Assembly (NCBI GenBank): GCA_011800155.1 | Contig: CM022368.1 | Location: 496,001 to 560,000 of the forward strand | DNA length: 64,000 nucleotides | Source of the DNA: Flammulina velutipes | Lineage: Eukaryota; Basidiomycota; Agaricomycetes; Agaricales; Physalacriaceae | Reading direction: 5' to 3' | Shown: piece by piece, positions 46,717 through 58,300 of the stretch | Position numbering within the stretch: the stretch's first letter is position 1 | Layout: every line of letters begins with the position of its first letter | Notes under the pieces: generated by a model | The model's database searches: none | Told to the model about the DNA's origin: nothing | What the model saw: only the letters and a program-made list of their open reading frames with translations | Program-made: the position numbers and the translations under genes

Positions 46717-47548
46717 GGAACAATGGGCAATGTCTCCCTATCTTATTAGCAGAGGTGCGCTTAAGTATACATCGTTCTATAAGTTGGTCATACGCACCAT
46801 TGGTCCACATCGGACACGAAGAAGCAATACACGTTGCCTCAAGTCAACAGGCGATATGGCTTCCCCGCTTCCCGTTGTGTTCACCTGAACGTAAACAACA
46901 TAGGGTCCGAGTGAGAAACACGCCCGATAACCTAGATAAGCTTAGAATCCTACCGTTCTTTATATCTACGCCACACTCCAACTTGCGACTTCAACATCAC
47001 AGTGCATCCTGAAGCACTGCGTTGCATTTCTCAACTTGCATAAGTTATATCAGACTCCTTTTGCGTATGTGAGAACAATACGTACGACTGGAGAACATAT
47101 GTACCCGCTGCTTTTAAACTGAATGAACTAGGAAAGATAACCAGATGAGCGCCGTAATCAAACGCCTACGGAAATGTCACTTCGTAAAGCGAGAAGTACT
47201 CCATACCTTCCCATCCTAGGCCTCGAGGCTGGCCATATGCCTGGGGAATGAACTCAGCAATAAGAAGATGAAGCTGGTTTACGAAAAGTAGGAACTGCAA
47301 AACATATTGTTGGGAAAACATCCGGTTGGAATGACGAGAAAGTGGCCTTGAAGATGATTCCAAATAGATCACGGTGTAACACTAGAATTGGACAATTGAG
47401 GTCTTGAGACCTGCGACGCGTCGGTCCTCACGTACCAGAAGTTCGATATGTCAGTCCTTGTTCCACTTTTGTAGGTGATATATTGTCTTGATGAGCCTCT
47501 AGTTTGAAGAGTGATCAGTGATCCTTTCGCGATGAGTAAATCCCAGAC
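46717..47548. other. Spacer, no supported gene
   Basis: A minus-strand ORF at 47166-47372 (MIYLESSSRPLSRHSNRMFS) and plus-strand ORFs near 46755-47012 carry no recognisable domains. An upstream exon of the metacaspase-like gene could lie near 46800 (ATG TGG ACC AAT followed by GTGCGT), but its phase does not fit cleanly. A TGTGGCGT word lies on the complement at 46968-46975. Confidence 0.4.
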
Positions 47549-48175
47549 CTAGAACACAGCGAGTCTAGCGGTGCTCGCATGCTGGTCGTTGAGCGCTGAG
47601 CAGCCGAGCTTCAGCAAGCTTCTGCTTGAAGATAAGAATGATTTCCTGTCTAACACCGTCAGGGGATTGTGGCATAAGCCAAGATTTTCCCTTGTGTTCT
47701 GCGAGTGGCCAGCCGCTACATCATGGTGTCCGATGGCGGAGACTTGAAAATAGAGCATGTAGCTCACACACCTGGGCTTCGAGATGTAGAGGTACGGAAA
47801 GCAATGCATATCCTTCTGCTCGGGATAACGTAGGGTTCCAACTTCCGAGTGTGAGAAAGGCGCTGTAGATTGTTCGACTCGCAGTGTCTCCGATGTATTT
47901 AGAGAATTCGCTCGCGATGTCGTCTAGAGTCCAGATGTTGCGGTTTTGTGCGTAGATATTGGCCAGAAACCTTTCGGATGGTGTGTACGGTGTCGGAGAC
48001 GTTTTCGAAGGAGAAGTCGAGGACGAGACAGAGACAGAGCATGATCTTCTGCGCCAACTATTTCGATTATCTCCAGTCGACGGTACCTACCTTCAGTGTG
48101 CCGGTGGGTGTATGTTGAAGTTTTCGTCTGTCTGTCAGATAATACATGCTGACCGAATAGTGATATGGGCTCCAA
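47549..48175 (-). CDS. Unrecognised coding stretch or remnant
   Basis: Two protein-like segments lie here in different frames: KIMLCLCLVLDFSFENVSDT (after a plausible intron ending GGCGCAG) and FLANIYAQNRNIWTLDDIAS, which continues to about 47790 with SEFSKYIGDTASRTIYSAF. They meet at about 47985 with no good intron between them, so either the first belongs to a different isoform or a small frameshift separates them. Downstream, an open frame reaches 47549. I recognise no family. The gene would follow the D-aminoacyl-tRNA deacylase gene in the same direction, with a short spacer. Confidence 0.35.
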
Positions 48176-48242
48176 GAGGTCAAATTGTCCAGATATTTCT
48201 CTTGAATTCTAGACCGAATACTTCTAGTCTCTGACTCTTTGG

Positions 48243-49182
48243 TCATAACGCTGTTGTTTCATTAACGGAATCAGGTGGCGTCCCCTTCTTCGATTTTTTG
48301 GCCTTTGGTTTGGGAGCACCATCGGTGCTAGAGGAAGCATCCACATACTCGAACTTGCGGGAATCGATCGTGAACGTTACAGGTCCCTGGTGATATTTCT
48401 GTGAGTATTTTATCATAACAGTCGTAGAGAGGAAATACCTCGTTCGTAAGAGAAACGTTCATCATGGCCCCGAATTGGCCATCTGAGGTAGGAGACCCGA
48501 CTATGAATATCACGACTAGCGAGGGTGAAGGATGTACTTGCCTTGGATTTTTTCAGGTTTGTATGCTTCTCCCAGCGTCTGCAGGAATTTCGAGTACAAA
48601 TCACGGGCAGGCTGTGTTGCCTACGGAGGTGGAGGTTAGGACCGACAGAAACAATTTGAAGACATTTTACCATGGCCAAATGGAAATCTGGTTTATCCTT
48701 CGTAGTGTTGGCAAGTAACGTGAATTGGGATACACATAGGATTTCGCCTTCAATATCCTTGACGCTTGATTTCCACATTTTTCGAGGATCATTTAGGTCG
48801 TCAAAGACCCTTAGACCGAGGCTGCGAGATGGTTAGATGATGACCTCTGGGTGACGGAGATGGAGGGCAAACCTGTGGGACGTGTCAGTGTGTGAGATAC
48901 CCTACATTAAGAGGAAGACATACATCTTCTTAGCGGTAATAGTAGCATCGTTCAAGGTATCATCTTTGGATTTTCTCAAATTAGCAGGGCTTGGAAAAAG
49001 CAAGCGAGCATTTACTCACCTGAGCCAATCCCGACGAGGACCATCAAACCTTTGGATATTTTCGAAATGACTTGATCGTCGACTGTACATCCACTGAGAA
49101 AATCAGAGGACTATACAATGCCCACATTGTTACGAATACCTGTAACTGAGGCTGAGGCAACGCGTTGGATGACCGCGCGCAT
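48243..49182 (-). CDS. DTD1: D-aminoacyl-tRNA deacylase
   Basis: This enzyme removes D-amino acids wrongly attached to tRNA. The start at 49182 reads MRAVIQRVASASVTVD across an intron, then DQVISKISKGLMVLVGIGS, DDTLNDATITAKK and LGLRVFDDLNDPRKMWKSS. The active-site signatures are CVSQFTLLAN (SQFTL) and HQGPVTFTID (the Gly-cisPro strand). DKPDFHLAM and DLYSKFLQTLGEAYKPEKIQ lie between them. One intron, near 48475-48533, begins with GC instead of GT (AAG/GCAAGT) and ends CTCAG; it is required to join EKIQ to DGQFGAMMNVSLTNE. A lysine-rich tail (KPKAKKSKKGTPPD) ends at 48243. Length is about 180 residues. It shares a 95-base divergent promoter with the cyclophilin gene. Confidence 0.94.
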
Positions 49183-49277
49183 TTTGGGCCTTGGCGGGTG
49201 GTGAAGGTTGGTGGTAGACGGCGGTGGCTGTGCCTGCCTACACCTCTCTTACTTCGACCACGATCAATCCACACACG
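49183..49277. promoter_or_regulatory. 95-base bidirectional promoter (DTD / cyclophilin)
   Basis: Only 95 bases separate the two diverging start codons, so both 5' leaders and the core promoter must fit inside. The sequence contains a C/T-rich stretch ending CACCTCTCTTACTTC toward the cyclophilin gene and no clear TATA box. Confidence 0.6.
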
Positions 49278-50013
49278 ATGTCAGAAACTGTCGTTTTAGA
49301 AACCAGTCTTGGTGAAATACAACTGGAAATGTATTCAAAACACGCGCCCAAGGTATGTGCCCGATACTGTTAGACCTACAACCACGTACAAATTAATTTA
49401 GACATGTCAAAACTTTGTAGAGCTAGCGCGGAGAGGATACTACAACAGTGTTGTCTTCCATCGAATCATTTCTGTGAGTCACTTCGATGTGTGATAATGC
49501 GGATACCGACGTCGTGCTGTCTATAGGATTTCATGATCCAAGGTGGGGACCCAACTGGTACAGGACGCGGCGGGACGAGCATCTACGGGCAGAAATTGTA
49601 CGCCATTGGCCATCGACTATATCCATCACCTCCGAACTGACATTACAATACAGCGAAGACGAAATATCTCCCGAATTACGATTCACAGGCGCAGGAATAC
49701 TTGCAATGGCAAATTCGGGACCCAACACGAACGGTTCGTCTATGCCACTCTCTTTCTCTCGGTTCTTATCTCTATGTCTATCCCACTAGGTTCCCAATTC
49801 TTTATAACGCTAGGACCGACGCCATATCTGGACAACAAGCACACAATATTTGGTCGTGTAAGCGGGGGAATGAGAGTTGTACAACGACTTGGGTCTGTCG
49901 CCACCGATCCTCAGGATAAGTTAGTCCTTTCCTATCGAAAAAACCTTGTTTCTAATTTCCTTGCCTCCAGGCCGAAAGAAGACGTCAAAATTCATAAAGC
50001 CCGTGTTCTTTAA
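49278..50013 (+). CDS. PPIL1-type cyclophilin (peptidyl-prolyl isomerase)
   Basis: The start [20 protein letters not shown] is at 49278. Introns follow HAPK, FHRIIS, KF, TNGS and PQD. Catalytic and substrate residues are present: [36 protein letters not shown] and [13 protein letters not shown]. The single-domain form of about 160 residues and the sequence [15 protein letters not shown] match PPIL1/Cyp10, a small cyclophilin that in other eukaryotes joins the spliceosome through SKIP/Prp45. The residue that is Trp in cyclosporin-sensitive cyclophilins is Tyr here (TPYLDNKH), so weak cyclosporin binding is likely (inference). The gene ends IHKARVL at 50013. Confidence 0.94.
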
Positions 50014-50357
50014 TGATATGTGGCGTCAAAGCTCTGTTCTCCTGCTGTCATCCGGCGCCAGACGACATCCACTTCGTCAACATTATCTGGATTGGTTATC
50101 TCACGTGGTAAGAACCAGAGCCTCAAATCATGAGCGGGAACACAATGAGATACAACGATGCAATGGATAGATAGTGCCGTTCCAAATAATGTACAAATCC
50201 CAGAAAGTCGGCATCTACTCGTACCAACAGTAACTACAATTATGAAAGTGGCTGTACTAAAACAAAAAAAAAACGTAAAGAGAGAAGAGGTATGTAGTCT
50301 CGGATAGCACAACAATCACACAAACAAATTACAATTCATGATCAAGCCAACGTACCA
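50014..50357. other. Convergent 3' spacer
   Basis: Lies between the cyclophilin and CDC4-type stop codons. It contains a TGTGGCGT word at 50019-50026, only 5 bases after the cyclophilin stop, and an A-run near 50261-50273. No gene is seen. Confidence 0.5.
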
Positions 50358-53111
50358 TTATCGTCTACGAGGCCTCGCACCCGCCCTTCCCCGCACCCGC
50401 CGGGTCTTGTCTTCATCTTCGTCCTGTATCCGTGCCCACCGCGAGGCGCCAACCCCATCACCTTCCTCACTCACTCCCCGAGAGCTCCCATCATCTTCTC
50501 CATCCTCCCCAAGCGGATGTTTACTCGACGAAGTCGAAGGATGGTCCCCCTCAAACTCAACCTCAATGGCTGATTCCGTCTCGGACGCCATCAAATCCTG
50601 GTCCATCGCGTCAATCTCCGCCTGCTCCTGGTCAACATCGATGACCCCCGCAAGCCGAAACAGACCGACACCGTCGTCGTCTTCATCATCAGTCTCGTCT
50701 TCGTCATACTGCCAGTTGGGCGGCTCCCCAACCCAGTCCTCGTCGTCCTCCTTCCCAAAGTCCCAAACGTCGAGAACAGTCGTATCGTTCCGGTTACTCG
50801 CAGCAACACACCAACGACCTTCGAAGACGACTTGCCAGACGCCGGTGATGCCCGTTAGGAGATCTCGGACGACGGTACCATCTCGTATGTTCCACATCTT
50901 CAATGTCCCATCGGAACCGCTCAAGACCTTGAACTCGTCATGCTGGAAACAAGTGATAGCGCCGGTGTGCGCCGCGAGGGTATGCTGCAGCTCACCGGTA
51001 TCTGGATCCCAGATACGCAGCGTGGAATCTGCGGCCGCAGACACAAGATGTGAAGGAGATAGGCCAAGTAGTCCAACAAGGGATGAATGACCGTTCAGAG
51101 TGTGTACACACTGCCCCGTCAGTATGTTCCAAACCCGAACAGTGCCGTCCATGGAGCCCGAACATGCCTGATTACGCGTAGGGTCCAATACCACGCTATA
51201 TACTGAATGCATGGTCAGTTTTGCATACGTCAGGGAACCAGGGCGGACGAACCTTTCTGTGTATGCCCCCGTAGGACGAATTTACACGTTCCAGTGATGA
51301 TATCCCAGATCCGGACATTGCAGTCGTAACTGCCGGACACTAACGTGCGCCCTCTTGCAGCAAGTGCTCGAACAGCGTGCTCGTGACCTTCGAGATGAAC
51401 CCGATGATAGGGATTGTCCTCGGCGTCCTGTGACAGCGTCAGTGGGGAACCCTGACCATACAGGAGAAAGACTCGTACCGATACCTCAGCTGGATCCATT
51501 TCAGTATCTTCACTGTAAGATCTATATTCGGGATCGCCAGGTTTAGGTAGCGTCCAGACGCGAAGGGAGTGGTCCCGACTGCCAGTGACGATGACAGGTC
51601 GTTTGGGCCACTTTTCTCTGCTAATGACGCCGTTTGAATGTTCCACGTCGACCCATTCTGGCTTGACGATCGCGAGGCATCTAACGGTGCTCGTATGACC
51701 GCCGAAAACGTGTGTACACCTCCCGGTGGTGAGGTCCCATATCCTGACAGTTCTGTCCGTCGAGCCACTGACGAGCATATCTTTTGTAGCAGCAAGAGCC
51801 CACACGCCGCCTTCATGGCCATCGAGGGATTGCCGCAGTTCGCCTGTCTGCGGACAGTATACATGAATAGAGTGGTCATCCGACGCTGAGATGATACGCC
51901 CATGAGAGAATATGAGGCATGTGACGACGGAAGAACCATGAGCTGGGAAAGAAAGATGCCCTGGGTCTGCATTGTTGACCCATCTTGTACGTGTGAGGTG
52001 ACGCGATTTGAATAGAATTTTATAAGGATGAGGAAGAGGGAGGGCCGGGGGTATGGGGTACTGCTGTTGACGGCGTGCAGTGATCGCCTTGGCAAACGCA
52101 TTCTCAGACTGGCCACCGAACCATATCCGTGTGTTTATTAGAAGATCGCGCCACAGAACGGGGTCCGAGTCTATAATGGCTCTCCAAGATTTTGAGACTT
52201 GTGAGGCGCGGGCTAGTGTTGAGAAGGGGAGATAGCTGAGGACTATTGAGACGAGCTCTGGAGGAAGGAGGGTAAGGAAATCGCGAGCCAGAACGGGGGA
52301 GAGGACTGAATGGACTGTGCGAAGGACGGGGAGTTGAGATCGCTTGAGTAAGGATAGAAGCACGTGGGATTGCACAGCGGAGGGGAGACATGAGAAGTGG
52401 TCGACGAGTTGGGGGAGGGTCATGAGGGTGGTCAAAGCCATATCGGATTGGAGCGGAGGTTGCGGCGCCGGGGTGGAGGCGCCGCTGGGAGGAGCGGAGG
52501 GCCATATTGTTTCAGGAGGCGGAGAGCCATGAGGCGAGGGGAGCGGTGACGGCGGGGCCGCAGCGTTGACCGTCGAGATGGGCGGCAGACCAGTCGATCG
52601 CGCCTTTTTACGCGGCGGCGGCGGGCTCGAATCCATTTCCGAGGCGGATTCTACGCCTTCCATCATCACTTCGCCACCGTGCGATCGCTTTTTGCCATAT
52701 CGCTCAATGGCCTCGGCCAGTCCGACCACGACGTTGTCCTCCCCGTCTTCTTCGCGTCGCAGCATACGCCAGCTCTGGCCAGACGCAAGTTCCTGCTCCT
52801 CCTGCATCTCATGATCACCCTCATCACCGTCACGAAATGTTGCGCGTGCGCCACCGGGAAACGTCAAGGGAAATTGTCTGAGTGAAGGCGGGAGCTGCGC
52901 AAACGCAAGAGGGTATAGTTTGGCATCTCGCGGTATCACTGGCGAGGGTAGGGAGGGCAGAGGTATAGGCGCGTACGTAGTCGTGGTGGTCGTTGTTGTC
53001 ACAACACTATTCAACGTCAGCAACGTGTATAACAATAAGCAGCACTAGAACGTACGTCGTCGTGTTCACCGAAGGCTGCAGCACCAGCATCGGTCGACAT
53101 GAAGAGCTCAT
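50358..53111 (-). CDS. CDC4: CDC4/FBXW7-type F-box WD40 protein
   Basis: This is a substrate receptor of the SCF ubiquitin ligase, which recognises phosphodegrons on cell-cycle proteins. The start at 53111 reads MSSSCRPMLVLQPSVNTT, joined by a 50-base intron to VVTTTTTTTYAPIPLPSLP. The N-terminal ~250 residues are disordered and contain a basic KKRSHG and a PRKKARS nuclear-signal candidate. The F-box is LPPELVSIVLSYLPFSTLAR with SWRAIIDSDPVLWRDL. Eight WD40 repeats follow, for example GGVWALAATKDMLVSGSTDR, HAVRALAARGRTLVSGSYD and VVLDPTRNQACSGSMDG. One intron near 51215-51255 interrupts them after RGHTQK. A long acidic tail (DEDETDDEDDDG) ends in basic GRAGARPRRR at 50358. The two-exon core makes this one of the least interrupted genes here. 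Confidence 0.95.
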
Positions 53112-53425
53112 GGTGGAAGAAAAGGCGCGGTTCGACAGCCTCGAAATGGTGTAAGGTCTAAGCCAAGTTTGCTCAATCGAGCCGAGAAGGGCAAACAGCG
53201 GAGTTTCAATCAGGTGACTTTAAACCGGACCGGGAACGATGCATGAGGTTAATGAACTCAAACGCGTCTTAAGTACAGGCTTTTAAAGCTACAAGCTCAG
53301 TAAAAGAGTGTCATTGTACTTTAGAAGACATCCTTATAACGATACCTGGCAAGTTACAATTGGCTCTCTAGTCAACGGCATCTCGAGACTCCAGCATCGA
53401 AACATTGCCACCATTCAAACAACCA
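53112..53425. other. CDC4-type gene promoter and spacer
   Basis: About 310 bases without coding signal, upstream of the F-box gene (-). Nothing further is identified. Confidence 0.45.
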
Positions 53426-53830
53426 CTAGTCTTCTTTTCCGATTGTGTATCGGAATGCAAGACTACCCCCTGTTAATAATTGTGTAGAACAAAGACAATG
53501 TCTCTGAGAAATGAATTGAATGCCCGCCGCCACATATTCATTCGCTCGCACCAGTGCGCCATTGCCTCCTCCGCAAAGGAATCGCAATGGTGACGCTCGG
53601 ATCTGAGCTTCTATGATGGCGCGAAGCAGTGCGCCACACAAGTCGATGATCTTCGAACCACGCGCATTTGCTGATCTTGATATTGTCCATGGCCACACAA
53701 TGATATTTTTCTCCATAGTCGCGGCTGTGAACTTCACATGAGAATAGTTGAAGCGCGTGTCGCACAAAGAGTTGGATCGGAGGTCGTCGGGAAAGGACTA
53801 CGGCGTGGCGTTGAAGGTTGCCATCTCAAA
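53426..53830 (-). pseudogene. Remnant duplicated from the kinase-like debris at 54.7 kb
   Basis: A minus-strand frame reads MEKNIIVWPWTISRSANARG and GSKIIDLCGALLRAII. The block at 54640-54900 carries a related segment (GSQIIKLGGAWWRAVI, FHVKSIFAVENMAVANR), and the DNA aligns: GATCTTCGAACCACGCG at 53648 against GATCTGCGAACCACGCG at 54717, and GGATCGGAGGTCGTCGGGAA near 53774 against GGATCGGATGTCGTCGGGAG near 54841. The copy has no start and no joined downstream exons. It is best read as the debris of a partial tandem duplication. Confidence 0.5.
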
Positions 53831-54062
53831 TAGAGAACGCGAACTGATCGTCTCTTACAGCCCCTCGCGTATCCCAATGCTCGACTTCGAACCACTGGCA
53901 GCGTGACCAATCCAAACCCATGAATCTTCTAGCTCTGCGTCAAGTTCTGATAATGTAAGCCTCCAGCAGGGCCAAGATCGTTCAACCTTCCAGGTGCATC
54001 TTCGCCACTAGGTCTAAAACCTGGTATCTGACGATATCCATTAGGCATGCCGTTTTATGAAG

Positions 54063-54900
54063 TCAGAACACGTACGTAGGCTCCCTCGCCATGGAACTCC
54101 AAGCTGGCACGCACGGGATTTCGCCATAATCTTCAAGAACGATACAAGAGATTGCACAGCTTTTATCGTCTTTGAATCTTTCCTCATTCTCGGTTCGATA
54201 GTATCCAAATAAGTGCGGGATGGCCGTGCCCTGCAGATGGGGGAGCTTACTGTAGTTCGCGACCTCCGTCTCCAAATCTTTGGCTGGTATGCCAGACCAG
54301 AGAGGGAACTTTACAACGAATAGTTGCTCTCCATCGGTCGCCCGGTAAACCGCTGAGTGGGCGGTGCAGTGGACGAGAGACGTTACTAGAGAGTCGCGGC
54401 GGTGTGGTTGGTGATATGGCATTGAAGGTGTCTATAGGCTTTAAGGTTACCTCGCGAGACGTCAAGGCTGTAGTGGTAATCGAACTCCTTGAAAATTTTC
54501 GCGGTCTTCGCCAAAATCCAGAACAATATCCATTGCCAGTGATGAAAGGGAGAGACCAAGGAGAGACGATCATGACTGCCGCCCAATGTCACTGTGCACA
54601 GCATCGTACGCCTGCCAACGCGTCCTTGAGGCATAGTATGCATCGATGTCAGCTCGGAGGATTTCTTTTGTGGCGTATACCAATAACAGCGCGCCACCAG
54701 GCGCCACCCAATTTGATGATCTGCGAACCACGCGGTCGCCTTTGTCGATCTCGAGGGCAACGGTTCGCGACGGCCATATTTTCTACAGCGAAGATGGACT
54801 TTACATGAAAACAGTTGACGCATCGTGGTCGCGCGAAGGAATCGGATCGGATGTCGTCGGGAGAGGACATGCACACGTCGGGCCACGGCGTGGCGTGGCT
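54063..54900 (-). pseudogene. Broken protein-kinase-like gene
   Basis: The upstream part (54640-54900) encodes GSQIIKLGGAWWRAVIG and then YYASRTRWQAYDAVHSDIG before a stop. The downstream part (54063-54422) encodes SLVTSLVHCTAHSAVYRAT, QLFVVKFPLWSG (a possible ATP-anchoring lysine), EVANYSKLPHLQGTAIPHLF and SCIVLEDYGE. These resemble the N-lobe of the kinase-like proteins abundant in mushroom genomes. No C-lobe (catalytic loop, DFG) follows before other DNA, and the two parts are out of frame with stops between them. A truncated kinase-like pseudogene is the simplest reading. The weak alternative is a short expressed N-lobe protein. Confidence 0.5.
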
Positions 54901-55365
54901 AACTCCGCGACCAGCTGACCCGGATTGATGACATATTTGTTAGGAGTGACCAATAACATATGTGACATTGACATTTTGCCGAGACACCACAACCTACCAC
55001 AACATACTACGCGGACCTGTACGACGACGACGACAACCTAATTCTGCTATATTTCTCGCCAATCTCAGGTGGCAGCACCCCCAACAGCACCGGGATCTTC
55101 ATCACCTGGTTTTCTTGTCTGTGCCCCGCATTTTTCCCCAGGCTTGATTGAAGGGTCTTTTCAAATCTACAAAACATCTGGACACACTGTTGGACTAGCC
55201 TCACGACGTGCAGCTAGTATCATTTTACGCGTGAGTGCATTATCAAGCTCCCCCACTAGTAGATCCATCACTTCCGTCTACCTCCACGCCCCTCTTCTCG
55301 CGCTAATACTCCATTCGCCTCGCGGACTTGTTCTCATCTTCATTCCCCCAGGACGTTCACACACA
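54901..55365. other. Upstream region of the Zn2Cys6 gene
   Basis: An in-frame reading without stop extends upstream of the chosen ATG to about 55069, so an earlier start is possible. The sequence there (PRGLVLIFIPPGRSHT) looks like untranslated leader, and C/T-rich stretches at 55240-55360 fit a promoter. Confidence 0.4.
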
Positions 55366-58300
55366 ATGACCAACTCAACGCGCCCTCCCGCATCGCCCAG
55401 TGATCATAATCTGGCGCTATACCCGCATTATTTCTCCAACGGCAACAACTATACGGCGGCATCGCACCAGTCGCACCTCCCGATATCCTCAAACTATTCC
55501 TCCCCTTCTTCACAAACATCCGACTCCAAATCAACTCCTCCTACGGACCATATGCTGCCATCCTCCTCGAACGGCAAACGCCCGGCATCTGCAGCGTTTT
55601 CGTCCAACGACGATCGGAAAAGAGCGCGGAAGGACGACGAGGGAAGTATCAGCAGTCAAACAGAAAAGCCAGAAGAGAAAGCCAAGCCTACTCGAGGTTC
55701 AAGGTACGTCCACATTTCTCGCCGCGTATGATTAAGCTCAATCTCTGTACAGGGCATGTACAGTCTGTCGCAGACTCAAAATGAAATGTGTCGGGGCCGA
55801 GCAAGGACCTCCTTGTAAACGCTGCCAGACCGGAAACCATGAGTGCATATTTGAAGAGTCGAATCGGGGGAAGCGGTCTTCAAAGTACGTCTAGTATACT
55901 CTCATAATTTACTCGCTTAATGATGGTCACAGGAAACACGAAATATTGACAAAGTCCATTCGCAAGATGGAAAGGACGCTGGATACTGTCCTTAAATCCA
56001 TTGGTAACCCAGCATTAGCGTCGGGTCTCCTTTCTCGCTCTCCGTCCCCTACCCCACAGACAGCCTCGACGCAGGCCCTTATCGCGACTTCATCACCCTC
56101 TGCTTCTTCCTTTACGCATACTCTCAACCACATCCCGCCGAGCTCTCCTAAGCTTCACTCCCTACCCGACAATTCTCTCAATCCCCTTGGCCTACTCGCG
56201 GAAGCCAGTTTGGCGAACAGGCGCGCGCAGGGTCCACATTTCAACGATACACTGCCCAAACCTGGGGAAGATACTGGTCCACCTACACTTGGCGTGTTGA
56301 GCAGAAACTACTTCAAGCCTGGTGAGCAACAGCCCTGCTTCATTCATCGTGCTCGATTAACCCCTGCTAGGTCCCATGAACATCCTCCCTTTGCGTCGAC
56401 TGTATATCGAGCGTCAGGTGCAGCCTGAAATGCTCACTTTTGTCAGCACAAGCGAAGTTGTTGCCCTGTTCAACATGTTCGTGTCTTATCTGACGACCTG
56501 TACTGCGCTCAACTTTCCCCTATAGATACTTCGACCGCCTGAACGTATGTCATGTGCCGTACCTTGCAATGCTAGACTGATCAGATGCTCAGATGCACAT
56601 CAACGTTTTGGACCGTGATTTCCATACCCCCTCACTCGTGTGCTCGCGGTCGCCATTTTTGTTGACTACTAGTAAGCAAATTCATATTTCCCTCAGGCCC
56701 AGAACTCATCCGATTGCAGTTTGTGCCACTGCCAGCAAATTCTACACTGAGAAACCGGAGCTCTATGGCCGTTTGACGGAGATTGTCAGGAAGCTCGCGT
56801 TCAGCGTCCCAGCGCAAGGATACAAATCAGTGGAAATTGTTCAAGCTTATTTGATTCTTACACTTTGGGGATGCGGGGCTGTTGAGCGCTTCGAGCAGGA
56901 CAAGACGTGGCTACTTCTAGGCATGGCTATCAGGTATATCCAAAGAATTGAGGTCACGGATTGAGCTGATGCATACTACAAGGATGGCAACTGACCTCAA
57001 CCTCCATCGCAAAACTTCGTTCTCAAATCATGACGATGAAGGAGATCGCACTCGCGAGCTCGATGTCCATAATCGGGAAAGAACGTGGATTCTATGTTTC
57101 TGTCTCGACAGGAGCCATAGCGCGCAGATGGGCAAACCGTACACTATCAAGGAAGAGTGAGCGACTTGTTAACATCGATGATTTGGTTATTAACGCCCAA
57201 ACTAGCTTTATCATCCGAAATGTCGACAAATGGTGCGCCCTTCCCGCTGCCATACACTCGGATGGCGGGGTAGCGGCATATGCTGTACGCTTAAGTTTAA
57301 CTGTCTGATGAAGTTGCCAACTGACAATTGTGGTCAACAGGAACTTCAACGAATCGTCTCACGAAGTCTTGATTTCCTTTATTCCAACACTGACACTGGG
57401 AATGGACTACATTCTTCGCTGGATTATATGCTCATCATCAAGACTTTTGAAGACCAGATTTATCAGTCGATGCATCAGTGGATCGCTCGCTCACAAAGGC
57501 CATCAGGTAAATATGACACTTATCTGGCCTGTCGTCGTCGTTGGCTCACTCCATATCAGACCAAGATTCAGCGGCCTTCTTTCAATACACCAGTAGCATA
57601 TCCGAGTTCTACCTCAATTACGCCTTGCTGGTTCTAAACTCTTTTGGCCTCCAAAACGCCATCGAATCGACGCCTATCAACATCGGACACTTTTTCAGCC
57701 GAGTTTATTCATCGGCTGTTAACTGTGCGACCATCGTTCGCGATCAACTAGCACCTGCAGGCTTCTTGAAGTATTCACCTGATTCCCACTGCGTGCAGAT
57801 CTCATATGCCGTCCTCAGTCTGCTCAAGGTCAGTTTTCTTGTATCGCATTCACGTTATCATCAACCTGACAACATCTTTTAGCTGGTTCGTCCGGAGTTC
57901 TCCGCATATCTCCAGGAAGAACAGAAAACGTTGAGGCTTGTGCAAGATGTAGCTGATGCCCTAGAGAGTTCGTCGGTGAATCCTCAGCACACGACTGCGC
58001 TGTACGCGGGATTTATTAAGGCCCTTATCGCTTCTCGAGTGGATGCCCATAACAAGGAGACCAACGGGGACTTTAATCGACCGACTTCCAATGGCGATAT
58101 GCACCCTCCTCAGCTAAACGGCTATCGGGATCCGTCAAAGCTTCTCAGCGACTTCCAGTTTGAAGGGGAGATGGGGCCTGTGATGGACATGTCGACGTTC
58201 CCTCCTACCATGGCGCCTAACATGACGGACGACCATATGGGCAATGGAGTTGCCATGGACAGCATTCTGAGCAGTACATTCTGGGATAGCGTGCTTGTAC

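Noticed and set aside
50338..51090. Plus-strand ORF of 250 codons
   Set aside because: Antisense shadow of the acidic tail and WD40 repeats of the CDC4-type gene; the serine/proline-rich peptide mirrors Asp/Glu and Gly codons.
51439..52116. Minus-strand ORF of 225 codons in another frame of the CDC4-type gene
   Set aside because: Overlaps the conserved F-box/WD40 frame and shows no domain of its own.
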